Assembly (NCBI GenBank): GCA_947447985.1 | Contig: CANFLX010000007.1 | Span: 32,141-96,140 of the forward strand | Length of the DNA: 64,000 nucleotides | Direction: 5' to 3' | Origin: Comamonadaceae bacterium | GTDB taxonomy: Bacteria > Pseudomonadota > Gammaproteobacteria > Burkholderiales > Burkholderiaceae_C | In this document: positions 54,341-63,854 of the stretch, one piece after another | Layout: every line of letters starts with the position of its first letter | Numbering within the stretch: the stretch's first letter is position 1 | Program-made: the position numbers and the translations under genes | Notes under the pieces: generated by a model | What the model was told of the DNA's origin: nothing | What the model saw: only the letters and a program-made list of their open reading frames with translations | Databases searched by the model: none

Positions 54341-55219
54341 TCACAGGCTCGCAGTCATCAATACCCAACCCTCTTGGGTGTCGGATACGGTGAGTTGGCA
54401 GTAAGGCGCATACGCCTGCTGCAGTTCATCCGCCTGACGCTCCAGGATTCCCGCCAGCACCAAACGCCCGCCAGGAGCCACGTGCGAGCACAGCAAGGGC
54501 GCAAGCACTTTCAAGGGCGAGGCCAAAATATTGGCAAGCACCACGCCGTACAGCCCATGTGCCTGGTCGGGCAAGCCTGCATGGAGCGTGGCCTCGTTGG
54601 CGCTGGCGTTCAGTTCGGTGGATTCCACGGCCGCAGGGTCAATGTCGACCGCCATCACGTGGGCTGCGCCAAATTTGGAAGCGGCAATGGCCAGGATGCC
54701 AGAACCACACCCATAGTCGAGCACCCGCTCAGGCATCGGGTTGTGGGCAATCCAACGCAAGCACATACGGGTGGTAGGGTGCGTGCCCGTGCCAAACGCC
54801 AGACCCGGGTCGAGCCGGATCACCTCGCGCGCAGCCTCAGGCAGCGCATGCCAGGTGGGAACAATCCAAAACGTTGGCGTGATGTCGACCGGGGCGAACT
54901 GGGATTGCGTCAAACGCACCCAGTCTTGGTCAGGCACCGCCGTGGTTCCCAAGACTTCGCAGCCTTCAAAAAAGTCCTGGGCTTGCAGCAGTTCAGCAGC
55001 ATGGTGGGCGACGGCTTCTTCGGCAAACAAAGCAGTCAGGCGCGAGCGCTGCCAACCTTCTTTGGGCGCGGGCATGCCGGGTTCGCCAAACAAGGCCACC
55101 TCGGCATCGGTTTGGGCGTCGGCGTCTTCGACGCTAACGCTCAATGCGTCCAGGGCCTCCAGCGCCTCACTCATGGCTTCGACCCGGTTTTCGGGGCACA
55201 TCAGGCGCAGTTCAAACAT
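54341..55219 (-). CDS. prmA: Ribosomal protein L11 methyltransferase
   Basis: This 292-residue SAM-dependent methyltransferase trimethylates L11. The SAM-binding motif is VLDYGCGSGILAIAA near residue 160, after the GTGTHPTTRMCL block. An N-terminal substrate domain is present. The ATG at 55219 gives MFELRLMCPENR, the usual start. It lies 8 bases after accC. Confidence 0.95.
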   Translation of the reverse strand: MFELRLMCPENRVEAMSEALEALDALSVSVEDADAQTDAEVALFGEPGMPAPKEGWQRSRLTALFAEEAVAHHAAELLQAQDFFEGCEVLGTTAVPDQDWVRLTQSQFAPVDITPTFWIVPTWHALPEAAREVIRLDPGLAFGTGTHPTTRMCLRWIAHNPMPERVLDYGCGSGILAIAASKFGAAHVMAVDIDPAAVESTELNASANEATLHAGLPDQAHGLYGVVLANILASPLKVLAPLLCSHVAPGGRLVLAGILERQADELQQAYAPYCQLTVSDTQEGWVLMTASL

Positions 55220-55227
55220 GGTGTCTT

Positions 55228-56577
55228 TCAGCGTTTGTGCTGTTCCAGCCAATGCTCCAAATAATGGATATTGGTGCCCCCGGCCATGAACTTGGCATCC
55301 ACCATCAGTTCACGGTGCAAAGGGATGTTGGTGTTAATGCCTTCGACCGCCGTCTCCAGCAAGGCGGTTCGCATGCGGGCCAAGGCCTGTTCGCGGGTGT
55401 CGCCATGCACAATCAGCTTGCCAATCATGGAGTCGTAGTTCGGCGGCACAAAATAATTGGTGTACACATGCGAGTCCACCCGCACACCGGGGCCGCCAGG
55501 CGCGTGCCAGGTCGTGATCCGTCCAGGCGAGGGCGTGAACTTGTACGGGTCTTCCGCGTTGATCCGGCACTCAATGGCGTGGCCATTGATGGTGATCTGG
55601 CGCTGGGTGAAGGGCAGCTTCTCACCCGCTGCGACCATGATTTGCGTTTTGACGATGTCAATGCCCGTCACCATTTCCGTCACGGGGTGCTCCACCTGCA
55701 CGCGGGTGTTCATTTCAATGAAGTAGAACTCACCCGCTTCGTACAAAAACTCAAACGTTCCCGCGCCGCGGTACCCCATCTTTTTGCAGGCTGCAACGCA
55801 GCGCTCACCAATGCGCTCAATCAGTTTGCGGTTGATGCCGGGCGCCGGTGCTTCTTCCAGAATCTTCTGGTGCCGGCGCTGCATGGAGCAGTCCCGCTCG
55901 CCCAGGTACACCGCGTTCTTGAAGGTGTCGGCCAGCACTTGAATCTCAATGTGGCGTGGGTTTTGGAGAAATTTCTCCATGTACACCGCCGGATTGCCAA
56001 ACGCAGCACCCGCTTCCGCTTTGGTCATGGCCACCGCGTTGATCAGTGCGGCCTCGGTGTGCACCACGCGCATGCCGCGGCCACCGCCACCGCCCGCCGC
56101 CTTGATGATGACCGGATAGCCCACCGATTTGGCAATGCGCCGCACCAGGGTGGGATCATCCGGCAGTTCGCCGTCTGAACCGGGTACGCACGGAACACCT
56201 GCACGAATCATGGCTTGCTTGGCAGACACTTTGTCGCCCATCAACCGGATGGACTCTGGTGTGGGGCCAATGAACTGAAACCCGCTTTTTTCCACGCGCT
56301 CGGCAAAGTCAGCGTTTTCGCTCAAAAAGCCGTAGCCGGGGTGGATCGCCTCTGCATCGGTGACTTCTGCCGCAGAAATAATCGCTGGCATGTTGAGGTA
56401 GCTGAGGTTGGATGCGGCAGGGCCAATGCACACCGCTTCTTCAGCTAAACGCACGTATTTGGCGTCGCGGTCGGCCTCGGAGTAGACCATCACCGCTTTC
56501 ACGCCGAGCTCGCGGCAGGCACGCTGGATGCGAAGCGCGATTTCGCCACGGTTGGCGATCAGAATTTTCTTGAACAT
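55228..56577 (-). CDS. accC: Acetyl-CoA carboxylase, biotin carboxylase subunit
   Basis: This 449-residue ATP-grasp enzyme carboxylates biotin on AccB in the first step of fatty-acid synthesis. Motifs include [14 protein letters not shown] at the start, the glycine-rich ATP loop [11 protein letters not shown] near residue 163 and [19 protein letters not shown] near 287. It follows accB by 12 bases. Confidence 0.98.
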   Translation of the reverse strand: MFKKILIANRGEIALRIQRACRELGVKAVMVYSEADRDAKYVRLAEEAVCIGPAASNLSYLNMPAIISAAEVTDAEAIHPGYGFLSENADFAERVEKSGFQFIGPTPESIRLMGDKVSAKQAMIRAGVPCVPGSDGELPDDPTLVRRIAKSVGYPVIIKAAGGGGGRGMRVVHTEAALINAVAMTKAEAGAAFGNPAVYMEKFLQNPRHIEIQVLADTFKNAVYLGERDCSMQRRHQKILEEAPAPGINRKLIERIGERCVAACKKMGYRGAGTFEFLYEAGEFYFIEMNTRVQVEHPVTEMVTGIDIVKTQIMVAAGEKLPFTQRQITINGHAIECRINAEDPYKFTPSPGRITTWHAPGGPGVRVDSHVYTNYFVPPNYDSMIGKLIVHGDTREQALARMRTALLETAVEGINTNIPLHRELMVDAKFMAGGTNIHYLEHWLEQHKR

Positions 56578-56589
56578 GGGTGGCGCTGC

Positions 56590-57060
56590 TTATTCGATGG
56601 TCAGCAAGCTTTGCCCGTATTCCACTGCCTGGCCGTTCTCGCACAGGATCTGAACGACCTTGCCCGACTTGTCGGCCTCGATTTCGTTGAGGATTTTCAT
56701 CGCCTCAATGATGCAAATCGTGTCGCCCGCCTTAACCATGTCGCCGACTTCGACAAAGGACTTAGCGCCTGGCGAGGACGAGCGGTAGAACGTGCCCACC
56801 ATGGGGGATTTGACGGCATGCAGGGCGGTTTCTTCGGGGGCCGCCGCTTCCAAGACGGCGGGTGCGGGTGCCGGTGCGGCGGCGACTGCCACCGGGCTTG
56901 CCACGGGTGCGGGCTGTACGGGTGCAGGCACATAGCTGGGCGTGACCACGTTGGAGGCTTTGACAATGCGAACCTTGCCTTCGGCCTCGGTGATTTCAAG
57001 TTCAGACACATTGGAGTCTGACACCAGGTCGATCAAAGTCTTGAGTTTGCGCAAATCCAT
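56590..57060 (-). CDS. accB: Acetyl-CoA carboxylase biotin carrier protein
   Basis: This 156-residue protein has an N-terminal helical region, an Ala/Pro linker (residues ~45-80) and a C-terminal biotinyl domain with the biotinylated lysine in [13 protein letters not shown]. The ATG at 57060 has GGGAGC upstream. accB and accC form the usual operon, here followed by prmA. Confidence 0.97.
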   Translation of the reverse strand: MDLRKLKTLIDLVSDSNVSELEITEAEGKVRIVKASNVVTPSYVPAPVQPAPVASPVAVAAAPAPAPAVLEAAAPEETALHAVKSPMVGTFYRSSSPGAKSFVEVGDMVKAGDTICIIEAMKILNEIEADKSGKVVQILCENGQAVEYGQSLLTIE

Positions 57061-57207
57061 AGAAGCTCCCAAAGCGTTAAGCGACAGTGCGGTTTTTTGG
57101 CGAAAGACCCGCCTAAAACATGCTATCGAACTTTATTTGTAGGTATGTGCAGCCAATTTTCGGCAGACACTTGCATCATACGCCGTTGAAAGCCGGCGTC
57201 GCAATGC

Positions 57208-57783
57208 CTATTTTAGACCAGCAAGCAGCTGCAATTCGGTGGCGGTGACCTGGCCCATTTTGCGCAAAAGGACATTGCCTTGGGCGTCCATTGCCACGGT
57301 GAACGGCAAGGCGCCGGTCAGGTTTCCCAGCGTACGACTCAGATCAGTGCCGCCAAAACCAGCCATCCCGACCGGAAATGCCAGCGGCGTTTTGTCCAAA
57401 AACGCATTCACCTGCGCGACCTTGTCGACGGCTAAACCGAGAACTTGCCAACCGTTGACCTTGTTTTCTTGATAAAAGGTGTTAATTAGCGGCAATTCTT
57501 CAACGCAAGGGGCGCACCAGGTCGCCCAGAAATTGATCAGCAGGGGGCGTCCAGCCAAGGAATTCATTGCCAGCTCGCTGCCCTGTGGCGTGGCCCATTT
57601 CAAATTCCAAAAGTCAGGAACGCTGGCCGTCACCGCCTGAGCCGCCTCTTTTTTCAGCTGCATCCAGGCTGCCGTCACTCCTGCAGCCAAGGCCAAAACA
57701 CCCACAGCACCCACAACGGTGCGTCGAGAGAGCAAGCCGCTCGGGTTGTCGGGCGCTGTTCCGGGTTTTGATTCTGGGCTCAT
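57208..57783 (-). CDS. TlpA-like membrane-anchored thioredoxin
   Basis: This 191-residue protein has one N-terminal membrane helix (VVGAVGVLALAAGVTAAWM), then a thioredoxin fold with active site FWATWCAPCVEELP near residue 85 and cis-proline ALPFT. It probably reduces disulfides in the periplasm, for example during cytochrome c maturation. The start overlaps the preceding gene's stop as ATGA. Confidence 0.9.
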   Translation of the reverse strand: MSPESKPGTAPDNPSGLLSRRTVVGAVGVLALAAGVTAAWMQLKKEAAQAVTASVPDFWNLKWATPQGSELAMNSLAGRPLLINFWATWCAPCVEELPLINTFYQENKVNGWQVLGLAVDKVAQVNAFLDKTPLAFPVGMAGFGGTDLSRTLGNLTGALPFTVAMDAQGNVLLRKMGQVTATELQLLAGLK

Positions 57784-58373
57784 AGTGCGCCATTTTCTAC
57801 CAAACGCCGCAAAGCGTTTGTATTGCCCCGCGGGCTGCGGCCCCGGGCGTCGGGTTGCAGCGCGCCGCGCAGGTCGTCCAGGTCGTAGACCAAGAGGTGC
57901 AGTCCGATGTTTTCCTGCAAGGCCGGGCATCGCACATGGACGCTCAGCGCATCCACCATGCCGCCCTGAAAGCCCGGCACCGACCGCGCCTCAAAACGGA
58001 TGCCCAAGTCGATCAGCGCGATTTCAGCCGCCTTGGAGTCCTCGCAAAACAGCTGCAGGTAGATGTCGGTGTGGCGCGTGGCGGTTCCGTGCCACACGGC
58101 GCCCGCGATATGGGGCCGAAAGCGCTCCAGCCGCTGCATCCAGCCCAGTGCCAATTCCCGCAGTGCCTGTAGCTCTTCGGGCTGGGTGTCCGCGCAAAAA
58201 ATGGCGATGTACTCCTCCACCGCCCGCTCCAGCTCCTGGTTGTCGGGCAGGCCGCCGCGCTGGCCTGCGCCCAGCTGTTTGGCTGCGCGCCGCTTGGCAG
58301 CGCCAAAGTCCAAGCCCTCTTCGACGACCAGACGGGCCGCGATGGCGGTGATTTCCTGCTTGTAGCTGTCCAT
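57780..58373 (-). CDS. Conserved hypothetical protein beside mpl (nucleotidyltransferase-like?)
   Basis: This 197-residue protein begins MDSYKQEITAIAARLVVEEG with a helical domain. The segment HGTATRHTDIYLQLFCEDSK (residues ~99-118) loosely recalls the acidic pair of nucleotidyltransferases, and LHLLVYDLDDLRGAL follows. The resemblance is weak. It is divergent from mpl by 60 bases and translationally coupled to the TlpA gene. Upstream in-frame codons antisense to mpl were not used. Confidence 0.75.
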   Translation of the reverse strand: MDSYKQEITAIAARLVVEEGLDFGAAKRRAAKQLGAGQRGGLPDNQELERAVEEYIAIFCADTQPEELQALRELALGWMQRLERFRPHIAGAVWHGTATRHTDIYLQLFCEDSKAAEIALIDLGIRFEARSVPGFQGGMVDALSVHVRCPALQENIGLHLLVYDLDDLRGALQPDARGRSPRGNTNALRRLVENGAL

Positions 58374-58433
58374 GGTCTGATTGTGCCCCCGCCCCGTTCG
58401 GCCCGGGCGAGGCCTGGTCGCTAAACTCATGCA

Positions 58434-59828
58434 ATGCATATTCATATTTTGGGCATTTGCGGCACCTTCATGGGCGGTCTGGCGGCGCTGGCACGGGAGG
58501 CCGGGCACCGGGTGACGGGTTGTGACGCAGGGGTTTATCCGCCCATGAGCGACCAGTTGCGCGCATTGGGCATTGATTTGATCGAGGGCTTTGGCGCGGA
58601 CCAACTGGCGCTGCAACCCGATGTTTTTGTGGTGGGCAACACCGTCAGCCGCAGCCGACTGGACAATGGCAGAGCGAAATTTCCGCTGATTGAGGCGATT
58701 TTGGATGCCGGTGCGCCTTACACCAGCGGCCCGCAGTGGCTGGCCGAGCATGTGCTGCAGGGGCGCCATGTGCTGGCGGTAGCCGGCACCCATGGCAAAA
58801 CCACGACCACCGCCATGCTGAGCTGGATTTTGGAGCGTGCCGGCCTGCAACCTGGCTTCTTGGTGGGCGGCGTACCTCTGAACTTTGGGGTGTCGGCCCG
58901 CCTGGGGCTGGGCCGGCCTTTTGTGATCGAGGCGGACGAGTACGACACGGCCTTTTTTGACAAGCGCAGCAAGTTTGTCCATTACCGCCCGCGCACTGCC
59001 GTGCTCAACAACCTCGAGTTTGACCACGCCGACATTTTTGACAATCTGGCGGCGATCGAACGCCAGTTCCACCATCTGGTGCGAACCGTGCCCGCCACCG
59101 GGCGCGTTGTGGTCAACGGATTGGAAGAAAGCCTGGCCCGGGTCCTGCACCAGGGGTGCTGGAGCGAGGTGCGCAGCTTTGGCTCAGCGGTGAGCGACTT
59201 CAGCGCGCTGGGCGAACCCCACGACTTTGAGGTGCTGCAGGCTGGCAAAGCCGTGGCGCGGGTGCAGTGGTCCTTGACCGGCGTGCACAATCAGCTCAAC
59301 GCCCTGGCTGCCATCGCAGCGGCCGAGCACGTCGGTGTGGCGCCTGCCGACGCTGCTGCCGCCCTGGCCAGTTTTGAGAACGTCAAGCGTCGCATGGAAG
59401 TGCGTGCGAGCATTGCGTTGGCAAGCGCAGCGGGTGGCGCTCCGGTGACGATTTACGACGACTTTGCCCACCACCCGACCGCGATTCGCACCACGCTCAA
59501 TGGACTGCGGCGCAAAGTCGGCGGCGCGCGCATCCTGGCAGTGTTCGAGCCGCGCTCCAACACCATGAAGCTGGGCACCATGAAGGCGCAGCTGCCCTGG
59601 AGCCTGGAAGAGGCCGACCTGGCGTTTTGTCACGGCGGGGGTCTGGGCTGGGATGCCCACGAAGCGCTGGCGAGTATGGGCTCCAAGGCACAGGTGGCAC
59701 CCACGATTGACGCCCTGGCCTCGATGGTGGCGGCCGCCGCCCAGCCGGGCGACCAGATCGTGTGCATGAGCAACGGCGGGTTTGGCGGGGTGCACGACAA
59801 AATCGCCGCGCTGCTCCAAGGCGCCTAA
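58434..59828 (+). CDS. mpl: UDP-MurNAc:L-Ala-gamma-D-Glu-mDAP ligase
   Basis: This 464-residue Mur-ligase family enzyme reattaches recycled tripeptide to UDP-MurNAc. It has the N-terminal Rossmann domain HIHILGICGTFMGGLAALA, the P loop VAGTHGKTTTTAML near residue 117 and a C-terminal domain with DDFAHHPTAIRTTL. With AmpD (about 10 kb upstream) it belongs to the murein recycling route. Confidence 0.96.
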   Translation: MHIHILGICGTFMGGLAALAREAGHRVTGCDAGVYPPMSDQLRALGIDLIEGFGADQLALQPDVFVVGNTVSRSRLDNGRAKFPLIEAILDAGAPYTSGPQWLAEHVLQGRHVLAVAGTHGKTTTTAMLSWILERAGLQPGFLVGGVPLNFGVSARLGLGRPFVIEADEYDTAFFDKRSKFVHYRPRTAVLNNLEFDHADIFDNLAAIERQFHHLVRTVPATGRVVVNGLEESLARVLHQGCWSEVRSFGSAVSDFSALGEPHDFEVLQAGKAVARVQWSLTGVHNQLNALAAIAAAEHVGVAPADAAAALASFENVKRRMEVRASIALASAAGGAPVTIYDDFAHHPTAIRTTLNGLRRKVGGARILAVFEPRSNTMKLGTMKAQLPWSLEEADLAFCHGGGLGWDAHEALASMGSKAQVAPTIDALASMVAAAAQPGDQIVCMSNGGFGGVHDKIAALLQGA

Positions 59829-59858
59829 AAAAGCAAAATGGCCCGCGAGGGGCCATTT
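59827..59858 (-). terminator. Intrinsic terminator of the DAHP synthase gene
   Basis: On the minus strand AAATGGCC / GGCCATTT is followed by TTGCTTTTTT. It lies between the convergent mpl and DAHP synthase genes and may serve both. Confidence 0.65.
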
Positions 59859-59877
59859 CGCTTGGGGCTTTGCAGAC

Positions 59878-60981
59878 TCAGGTTGCCGCGTTGCGTCGCA
59901 CGCGGCGGGCTTTCACCGACTGGGAGAGCACCTCCAGACTTTCCAGGGAATCGTCCCAGCCCAGGCAGGCGTCGGTAATGCTTTGGCCGTAGGCCAAGGC
60001 AGAAGGCGAGTCCTTGCCGGGCGTGAATTTTTGCGCGCCGGCGCTCAGGTGGCTCTCAATCATCACGCCAAAGACACGGCTGGAGCCGCCTGCGACCTGG
60101 GCTGCGATATCGCGCGCCACGTCCAGTTGTTTCTCGTGCTGCTTGCTGCTGTTGGCGTGGCTGCAGTCCACCATCAGCGTAGGTGGCAACTTGGCTTTGA
60201 TCAGATCCTGGCAGGCGGATTCCACGCTCTGCGCGTCGTAGTTGGGGGCTTTGCCGCCGCGCAAAATGACGTGGCAGTCCGGGTTGCCCTGGGTTTGCAC
60301 GATCGCCACCTGACCGTTTTTGTGGACCGACAAAAAGTGGTGACCGCCAGCCGCGGCTTGGATCGCGTCGGTGGCGATCTTGATGTTGCCATCGGTGCCG
60401 TTTTTAAAGCCAATCGGCGCCGAGATGCCCGAGGCCAATTCGCGGTGGACCTGGCTCTCGGTGGTGCGCGCGCCAATGGCGCCCCAGGCGATCAAATCGC
60501 CCAGGTACTGCGGCGAAATCACGTCCAAAAATTCACTGCCCGCGGGCAGGCCCAGGCGGTTGATGTCGATCAGCAACTGGCGGGCGATGCGCAGGCCCTC
60601 GTCAATGCGAAAACTTTCGTCCAGGTAGGGGTCGTTGATCAGGCCCTTCCAGCCCACCGTGGTGCGGGGTTTTTCGAAATACACCCGCATCACAATCTCC
60701 AGCGTGTCGGCGTAGTGGGTGCGCATCTCTTGCAAACGGCGCGCATAGTCCAGCGCGGCGGCGGGGTCGTGGATCGAGCAGGGCCCGATGATGACCAGCA
60801 GGCGGTCGTCTTTGCCGGCCATGATGCCTTGGATGCGCTTGCGGGTGGCCGACACCAGGGTCTCCACGGCGGTGCCGCTGATGGGGAAAAAGCGAATCAG
60901 ATGCTCGGGGGGCGGTAACACGGTGATGTCCTTGATGCGTTCGTCATCGGTGGTGCTGGTGCGGTCAGCGTGGGGGTTCAT
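59878..60981 (-). CDS. aroG: 3-deoxy-7-phosphoheptulonate synthase, class I
   Basis: This 367-residue enzyme joins PEP and erythrose-4-phosphate at the entry to aromatic amino acid synthesis. Motifs are VIIGPCSIHD near residue 63, YFEKPRTTVGWKG near 99, GFKNGTDGN near 193 and VDCSHANSSK near 270. The N-terminal extension resembles the regulated AroG/F/H group; which amino acid inhibits it is not determined. An upstream Phe-rich leader indicates attenuation control. Confidence 0.95.
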   Translation of the reverse strand: MNPHADRTSTTDDERIKDITVLPPPEHLIRFFPISGTAVETLVSATRKRIQGIMAGKDDRLLVIIGPCSIHDPAAALDYARRLQEMRTHYADTLEIVMRVYFEKPRTTVGWKGLINDPYLDESFRIDEGLRIARQLLIDINRLGLPAGSEFLDVISPQYLGDLIAWGAIGARTTESQVHRELASGISAPIGFKNGTDGNIKIATDAIQAAAGGHHFLSVHKNGQVAIVQTQGNPDCHVILRGGKAPNYDAQSVESACQDLIKAKLPPTLMVDCSHANSSKQHEKQLDVARDIAAQVAGGSSRVFGVMIESHLSAGAQKFTPGKDSPSALAYGQSITDACLGWDDSLESLEVLSQSVKARRVRRNAAT

Positions 60982-61024
60982 GTCAGGCTCCTAAGGCAGT
61001 CAATCAAAGAGAAAAGGCATAAAA

Positions 61025-61047
61025 AAACCGCCGGGGGTGCCGGCGGT
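61025..61047 (-). terminator. Attenuator terminator before the DAHP synthase gene
   Basis: On the minus strand the 9-bp stem AACCGCCGG / CCGGCGGTT with loop CACCC is followed directly by TTTTT. It lies inside the leader, 35 bases after the leader-peptide stop and 43 bases before the synthase start, so it can only act as a conditional terminator. Confidence 0.85.
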
Positions 61048-61081
61048 TTCGGAAGTATCAGGACGTTTTTTTCAGGTACGT

Positions 61082-61150
61082 TCAGAACTCTCTACCGCCG
61101 CAGGCGTTGGAGAACCAAAAATAGCTAAAGAAAAAAGCGGCGGGATGCAT
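61082..61150 (-). CDS. Phe-rich leader peptide controlling the DAHP synthase gene
   Basis: This 22-codon frame has the core AAFFFSYFWFS: six of its residues are Phe, with one Tyr and one Trp between them. It is placed like the pheA leader peptide. The RNA around it can form alternative stems: segment 1 (61137-61144) with segment 2 (61094-61101), segment 2 with segment 3 (61039-61046), or segment 3 with segment 4 (the terminator). A ribosome stalled at the aromatic codons would cover segment 1 and free segment 2 to block termination. Confidence 0.8.
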   Translation of the reverse strand: MHPAAFFFSYFWFSNACGGREF

Positions 61151-61176
61151 GGCGCTCAATGTAGCACAACTTTTTT

Positions 61177-62637
61177 TCAGGCCGTGCCACCCACCGTCAG
61201 GCCGTCGATGCGCAATGTGGGTTGGCCCACGCCCACAGGCACGCTTTGGCCCTCTTTGCCACAGGTGCCCACACCACTGTCCAGGCGCATGTCGTTGCCG
61301 ATCATGCTCACGCGCTTGAGGCACTCCGGTCCGCTGCCGACGATGGTCGCACCTTTGACCGGGTACAAAATCTTTCCGTTCTCGACCCAGTAAGCCTCGC
61401 TGGCAGAAAACACAAACTTGCCCGAGGTGATGTCCACCTGTCCGCCGCCAAAGTTGGTGGCATACAGCCCCTTTTTGATGCTTTTAACGATTTCCTGCGG
61501 GTCTTTGTCGCCGCCCAGCATGTAGGTGTTGGTCATGCGCGGCATGGGCACGTGGGCATAGCTTTCGCGCCGTCCGTTGCCGGTGGGCGCCACACCCATC
61601 AGGCGCGCGTTCATCGCGTCTTGGATATAGCCCTTGAGGATGCCGTCCTCGATCAGCACATTGCGCCCGCTGGTGTTGCCCTCGTCGTCCACATTGAGCG
61701 AGCCGCGGCGGTCGGCAATCGTGCCATCGTCCAAGACGGTCACGCCCTTGGCCGCCACGCGCTGGCCGATGCGGCCACTGAAGGCGCTGGAGCCTTTGCG
61801 GTTGAAGTCACCTTCCAGACCGTGGCCAATAGCTTCGTGCAGCAAGATGCCCGGCCAGCCGGAGCCCAACACCACCGTCATTTCGCCCGCAGGCGCGGGG
61901 CGTGCTTCCAGGTTGGTCAGCGCCGCATGCACGGCCTGGTTCACATACTCGGTGATTTGCGCATCGTCAAAATACGCCAGCCCGAAGCGGCCACCACCAC
62001 CTGAGGAGCCGACCTCGCGGCGTCCTTTTTGCTCCGCAATCACGGTGACCGACAGGCGCACCAGCGGGCGCACATCGGCCGCCAGCGTGCCATCTGCCCG
62101 GGCCACCAGCACCACGTCGTATTCCATGGCCAGTCCGGCCATGACCTGCGCCACGCGCGGGTCCTTGGCTCGGGCCAATTTTTCGACCTTGCCCAGCAAA
62201 GCGACTTTGGTGGCGCTGTCCAACGTGGAAATCGGATCCTGGTCCGGATAGAGCGAGCGGCTGCGGGCCATCTTGGGTTTGCTCACCCCCACGCGGCGGG
62301 TTTGGGCCGCGCCAGAGATGGTGCGCACGGTGCGGGCAGCGTCTAGCAAGGCGGCTTCGGAAATATCGTCGGAATAAGCAAACGCCGTTTTTTCACCGCT
62401 CACAGCGCGCACGCCGACGCCTTGGTCAATGCTGAACGAGCCGGTTTTGACGATGCCTTCTTCCAGGCTCCAGCCCTCGGAGCGCGTGTACTGGAAGTAC
62501 AGGTCGGCTTCGTCGACCCGATGCATTTTGATTTCGGCCAGCGCCCGTGTCAGGTGCGATTCGTCCAGCCCAAACGGGGTCAGCAACAGGGATTTGGCCG
62601 TGGCCAAGCGTTCAATAGTGGGTTCGCGAGAGATCAT
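61177..62637 (-). CDS. tldD: Metalloprotease TldD
   Basis: This 486-residue protein forms with TldE/PmbA a protease that acts on modified peptides and on CcdA. The metal-binding motif is [16 protein letters not shown] near residue 269, with the third ligand region GTCGKEGQ near the C terminus. It precedes the DAHP synthase leader by 26 bases on the same strand. Confidence 0.95.
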   Translation of the reverse strand: MISREPTIERLATAKSLLLTPFGLDESHLTRALAEIKMHRVDEADLYFQYTRSEGWSLEEGIVKTGSFSIDQGVGVRAVSGEKTAFAYSDDISEAALLDAARTVRTISGAAQTRRVGVSKPKMARSRSLYPDQDPISTLDSATKVALLGKVEKLARAKDPRVAQVMAGLAMEYDVVLVARADGTLAADVRPLVRLSVTVIAEQKGRREVGSSGGGGRFGLAYFDDAQITEYVNQAVHAALTNLEARPAPAGEMTVVLGSGWPGILLHEAIGHGLEGDFNRKGSSAFSGRIGQRVAAKGVTVLDDGTIADRRGSLNVDDEGNTSGRNVLIEDGILKGYIQDAMNARLMGVAPTGNGRRESYAHVPMPRMTNTYMLGGDKDPQEIVKSIKKGLYATNFGGGQVDITSGKFVFSASEAYWVENGKILYPVKGATIVGSGPECLKRVSMIGNDMRLDSGVGTCGKEGQSVPVGVGQPTLRIDGLTVGGTA

Positions 62638-62646
62638 GGGGGCATT

Positions 62647-63801
62647 CTAGGTCTGTACCAATCGCCGGGCATTGGCTATGGACATCAGAATACCGAGCGC
62701 AAACCCCAGCGTCACCATGGCTGTGCCGCCATAGCTGATGAAGGGCAGGGGCACACCCACCACCGGCAAGATACCGCTGACCATGCCCATGTTGACAAAG
62801 GCGTAGGTGAAAAAAATCATGGCAATGCTGCCCGCCAGCAGACGGGAAAACAAGGTCGGTGCGTCCAGCGCAATCGCCAGGCCCCGCAGAATCAGTGCCA
62901 TAAATGCCGCCATCAGCAGCACATTGCCCAAGAGACCGAACTCTTCCGAAAACGCCGCAAAAATAAAGTCGGTGGTGCGCTCGGGAATGAACTCCAGGTG
63001 CGTCTGCGTGCCTTGCATAAAGCCCACGCCAAAGACGCCGCCCGACCCAATACCAATCATGCCCTGGATGATGTGGAAGCCTTTGCCCAGCGGGTCGCGC
63101 GAGGGGTCGAGCAGGGTGCAAATGCGCTGCTGCTGGTAGTCGTGCAGCACCGGCCAGCGCATGCCGTCGGCGCACAACATGGGCTCGAAACCCACCAGCA
63201 AGACCACCGCCACCACCGCCACCACGGCGGGCGGCAGGATTAACTTCCAGCTCACACCGGCAAAAAATATGATAGCCAGGCCCGCTGCCAGCACCAGCAT
63301 GGCGGTGCCCAAATCGGGCTGCTTGATGATCAGCCCCACCGGAATGCCCAGGAGCAGTGCCGCCACCACAAAGTCCAGTGCGCGCAACTGCCCCTCGCGT
63401 TTTTGGAACCACGAGGCCAGCATCAGCGGCACCGCAATTTTGAGAATTTCGCTGGGCTGGATCACGATGCCCACGTTGAGCCAGCGTCGTGCTCCTTTCT
63501 TGGTGATGCCAAAAATGGCAACCGCCACCAGCAAGCCCACGCCCAGCACATAGACCGGAACCGCCAGGCTCATCAAGCGCTGGGGCGGAATTTGGGCCGC
63601 CACAAACATGACAAAGGCGGCGATCAGCATGTTGCGCGCATGGTCAGGAAAGCGGCTGCCATGGTCAAAACCGCTGGAATACATGACCAACAGGCCCACG
63701 CAGGCCAGGATAAAAACGATAAAGGCCAGCGGGCCGTCCAAACCCTCCCACATCGGGGCCAAGCGGCTGCGCAAACTGATTGTTCCAAAGGGGACTGCCA
63801 T
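62647..63801 (-). CDS. rodA: SEDS peptidoglycan glycosyltransferase RodA
   Basis: This 384-residue protein has about ten membrane helices and polymerises glycan strands for rod-shape growth with PBP2. Typical blocks are KKGARRWLNVGIVIQPSEI near residue 105, KQPDLGTAMLVLAAG near 155, EFIPERTTDFIFAAFSEEFG near 265 and PFISYGGTAMVTLG near 350. The ATG at 63801 is the start; an upstream ATG would add 15 non-conserved residues. Confidence 0.96.
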   Translation of the reverse strand: MAVPFGTISLRSRLAPMWEGLDGPLAFIVFILACVGLLVMYSSGFDHGSRFPDHARNMLIAAFVMFVAAQIPPQRLMSLAVPVYVLGVGLLVAVAIFGITKKGARRWLNVGIVIQPSEILKIAVPLMLASWFQKREGQLRALDFVVAALLLGIPVGLIIKQPDLGTAMLVLAAGLAIIFFAGVSWKLILPPAVVAVVAVVLLVGFEPMLCADGMRWPVLHDYQQQRICTLLDPSRDPLGKGFHIIQGMIGIGSGGVFGVGFMQGTQTHLEFIPERTTDFIFAAFSEEFGLLGNVLLMAAFMALILRGLAIALDAPTLFSRLLAGSIAMIFFTYAFVNMGMVSGILPVVGVPLPFISYGGTAMVTLGFALGILMSIANARRLVQT

Positions 63802-63854
63802 GGCGCGATTATCCGGTGGACGGTCGCTGCCTGCGCCATGGGACAATCCACGCC

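Noticed and set aside
58374..59150. N-terminal extension of the 57780-58373 gene to 456 codons
   Set aside because: The added part is antisense to mpl, and the ATG at 58373 begins the recognisable protein.
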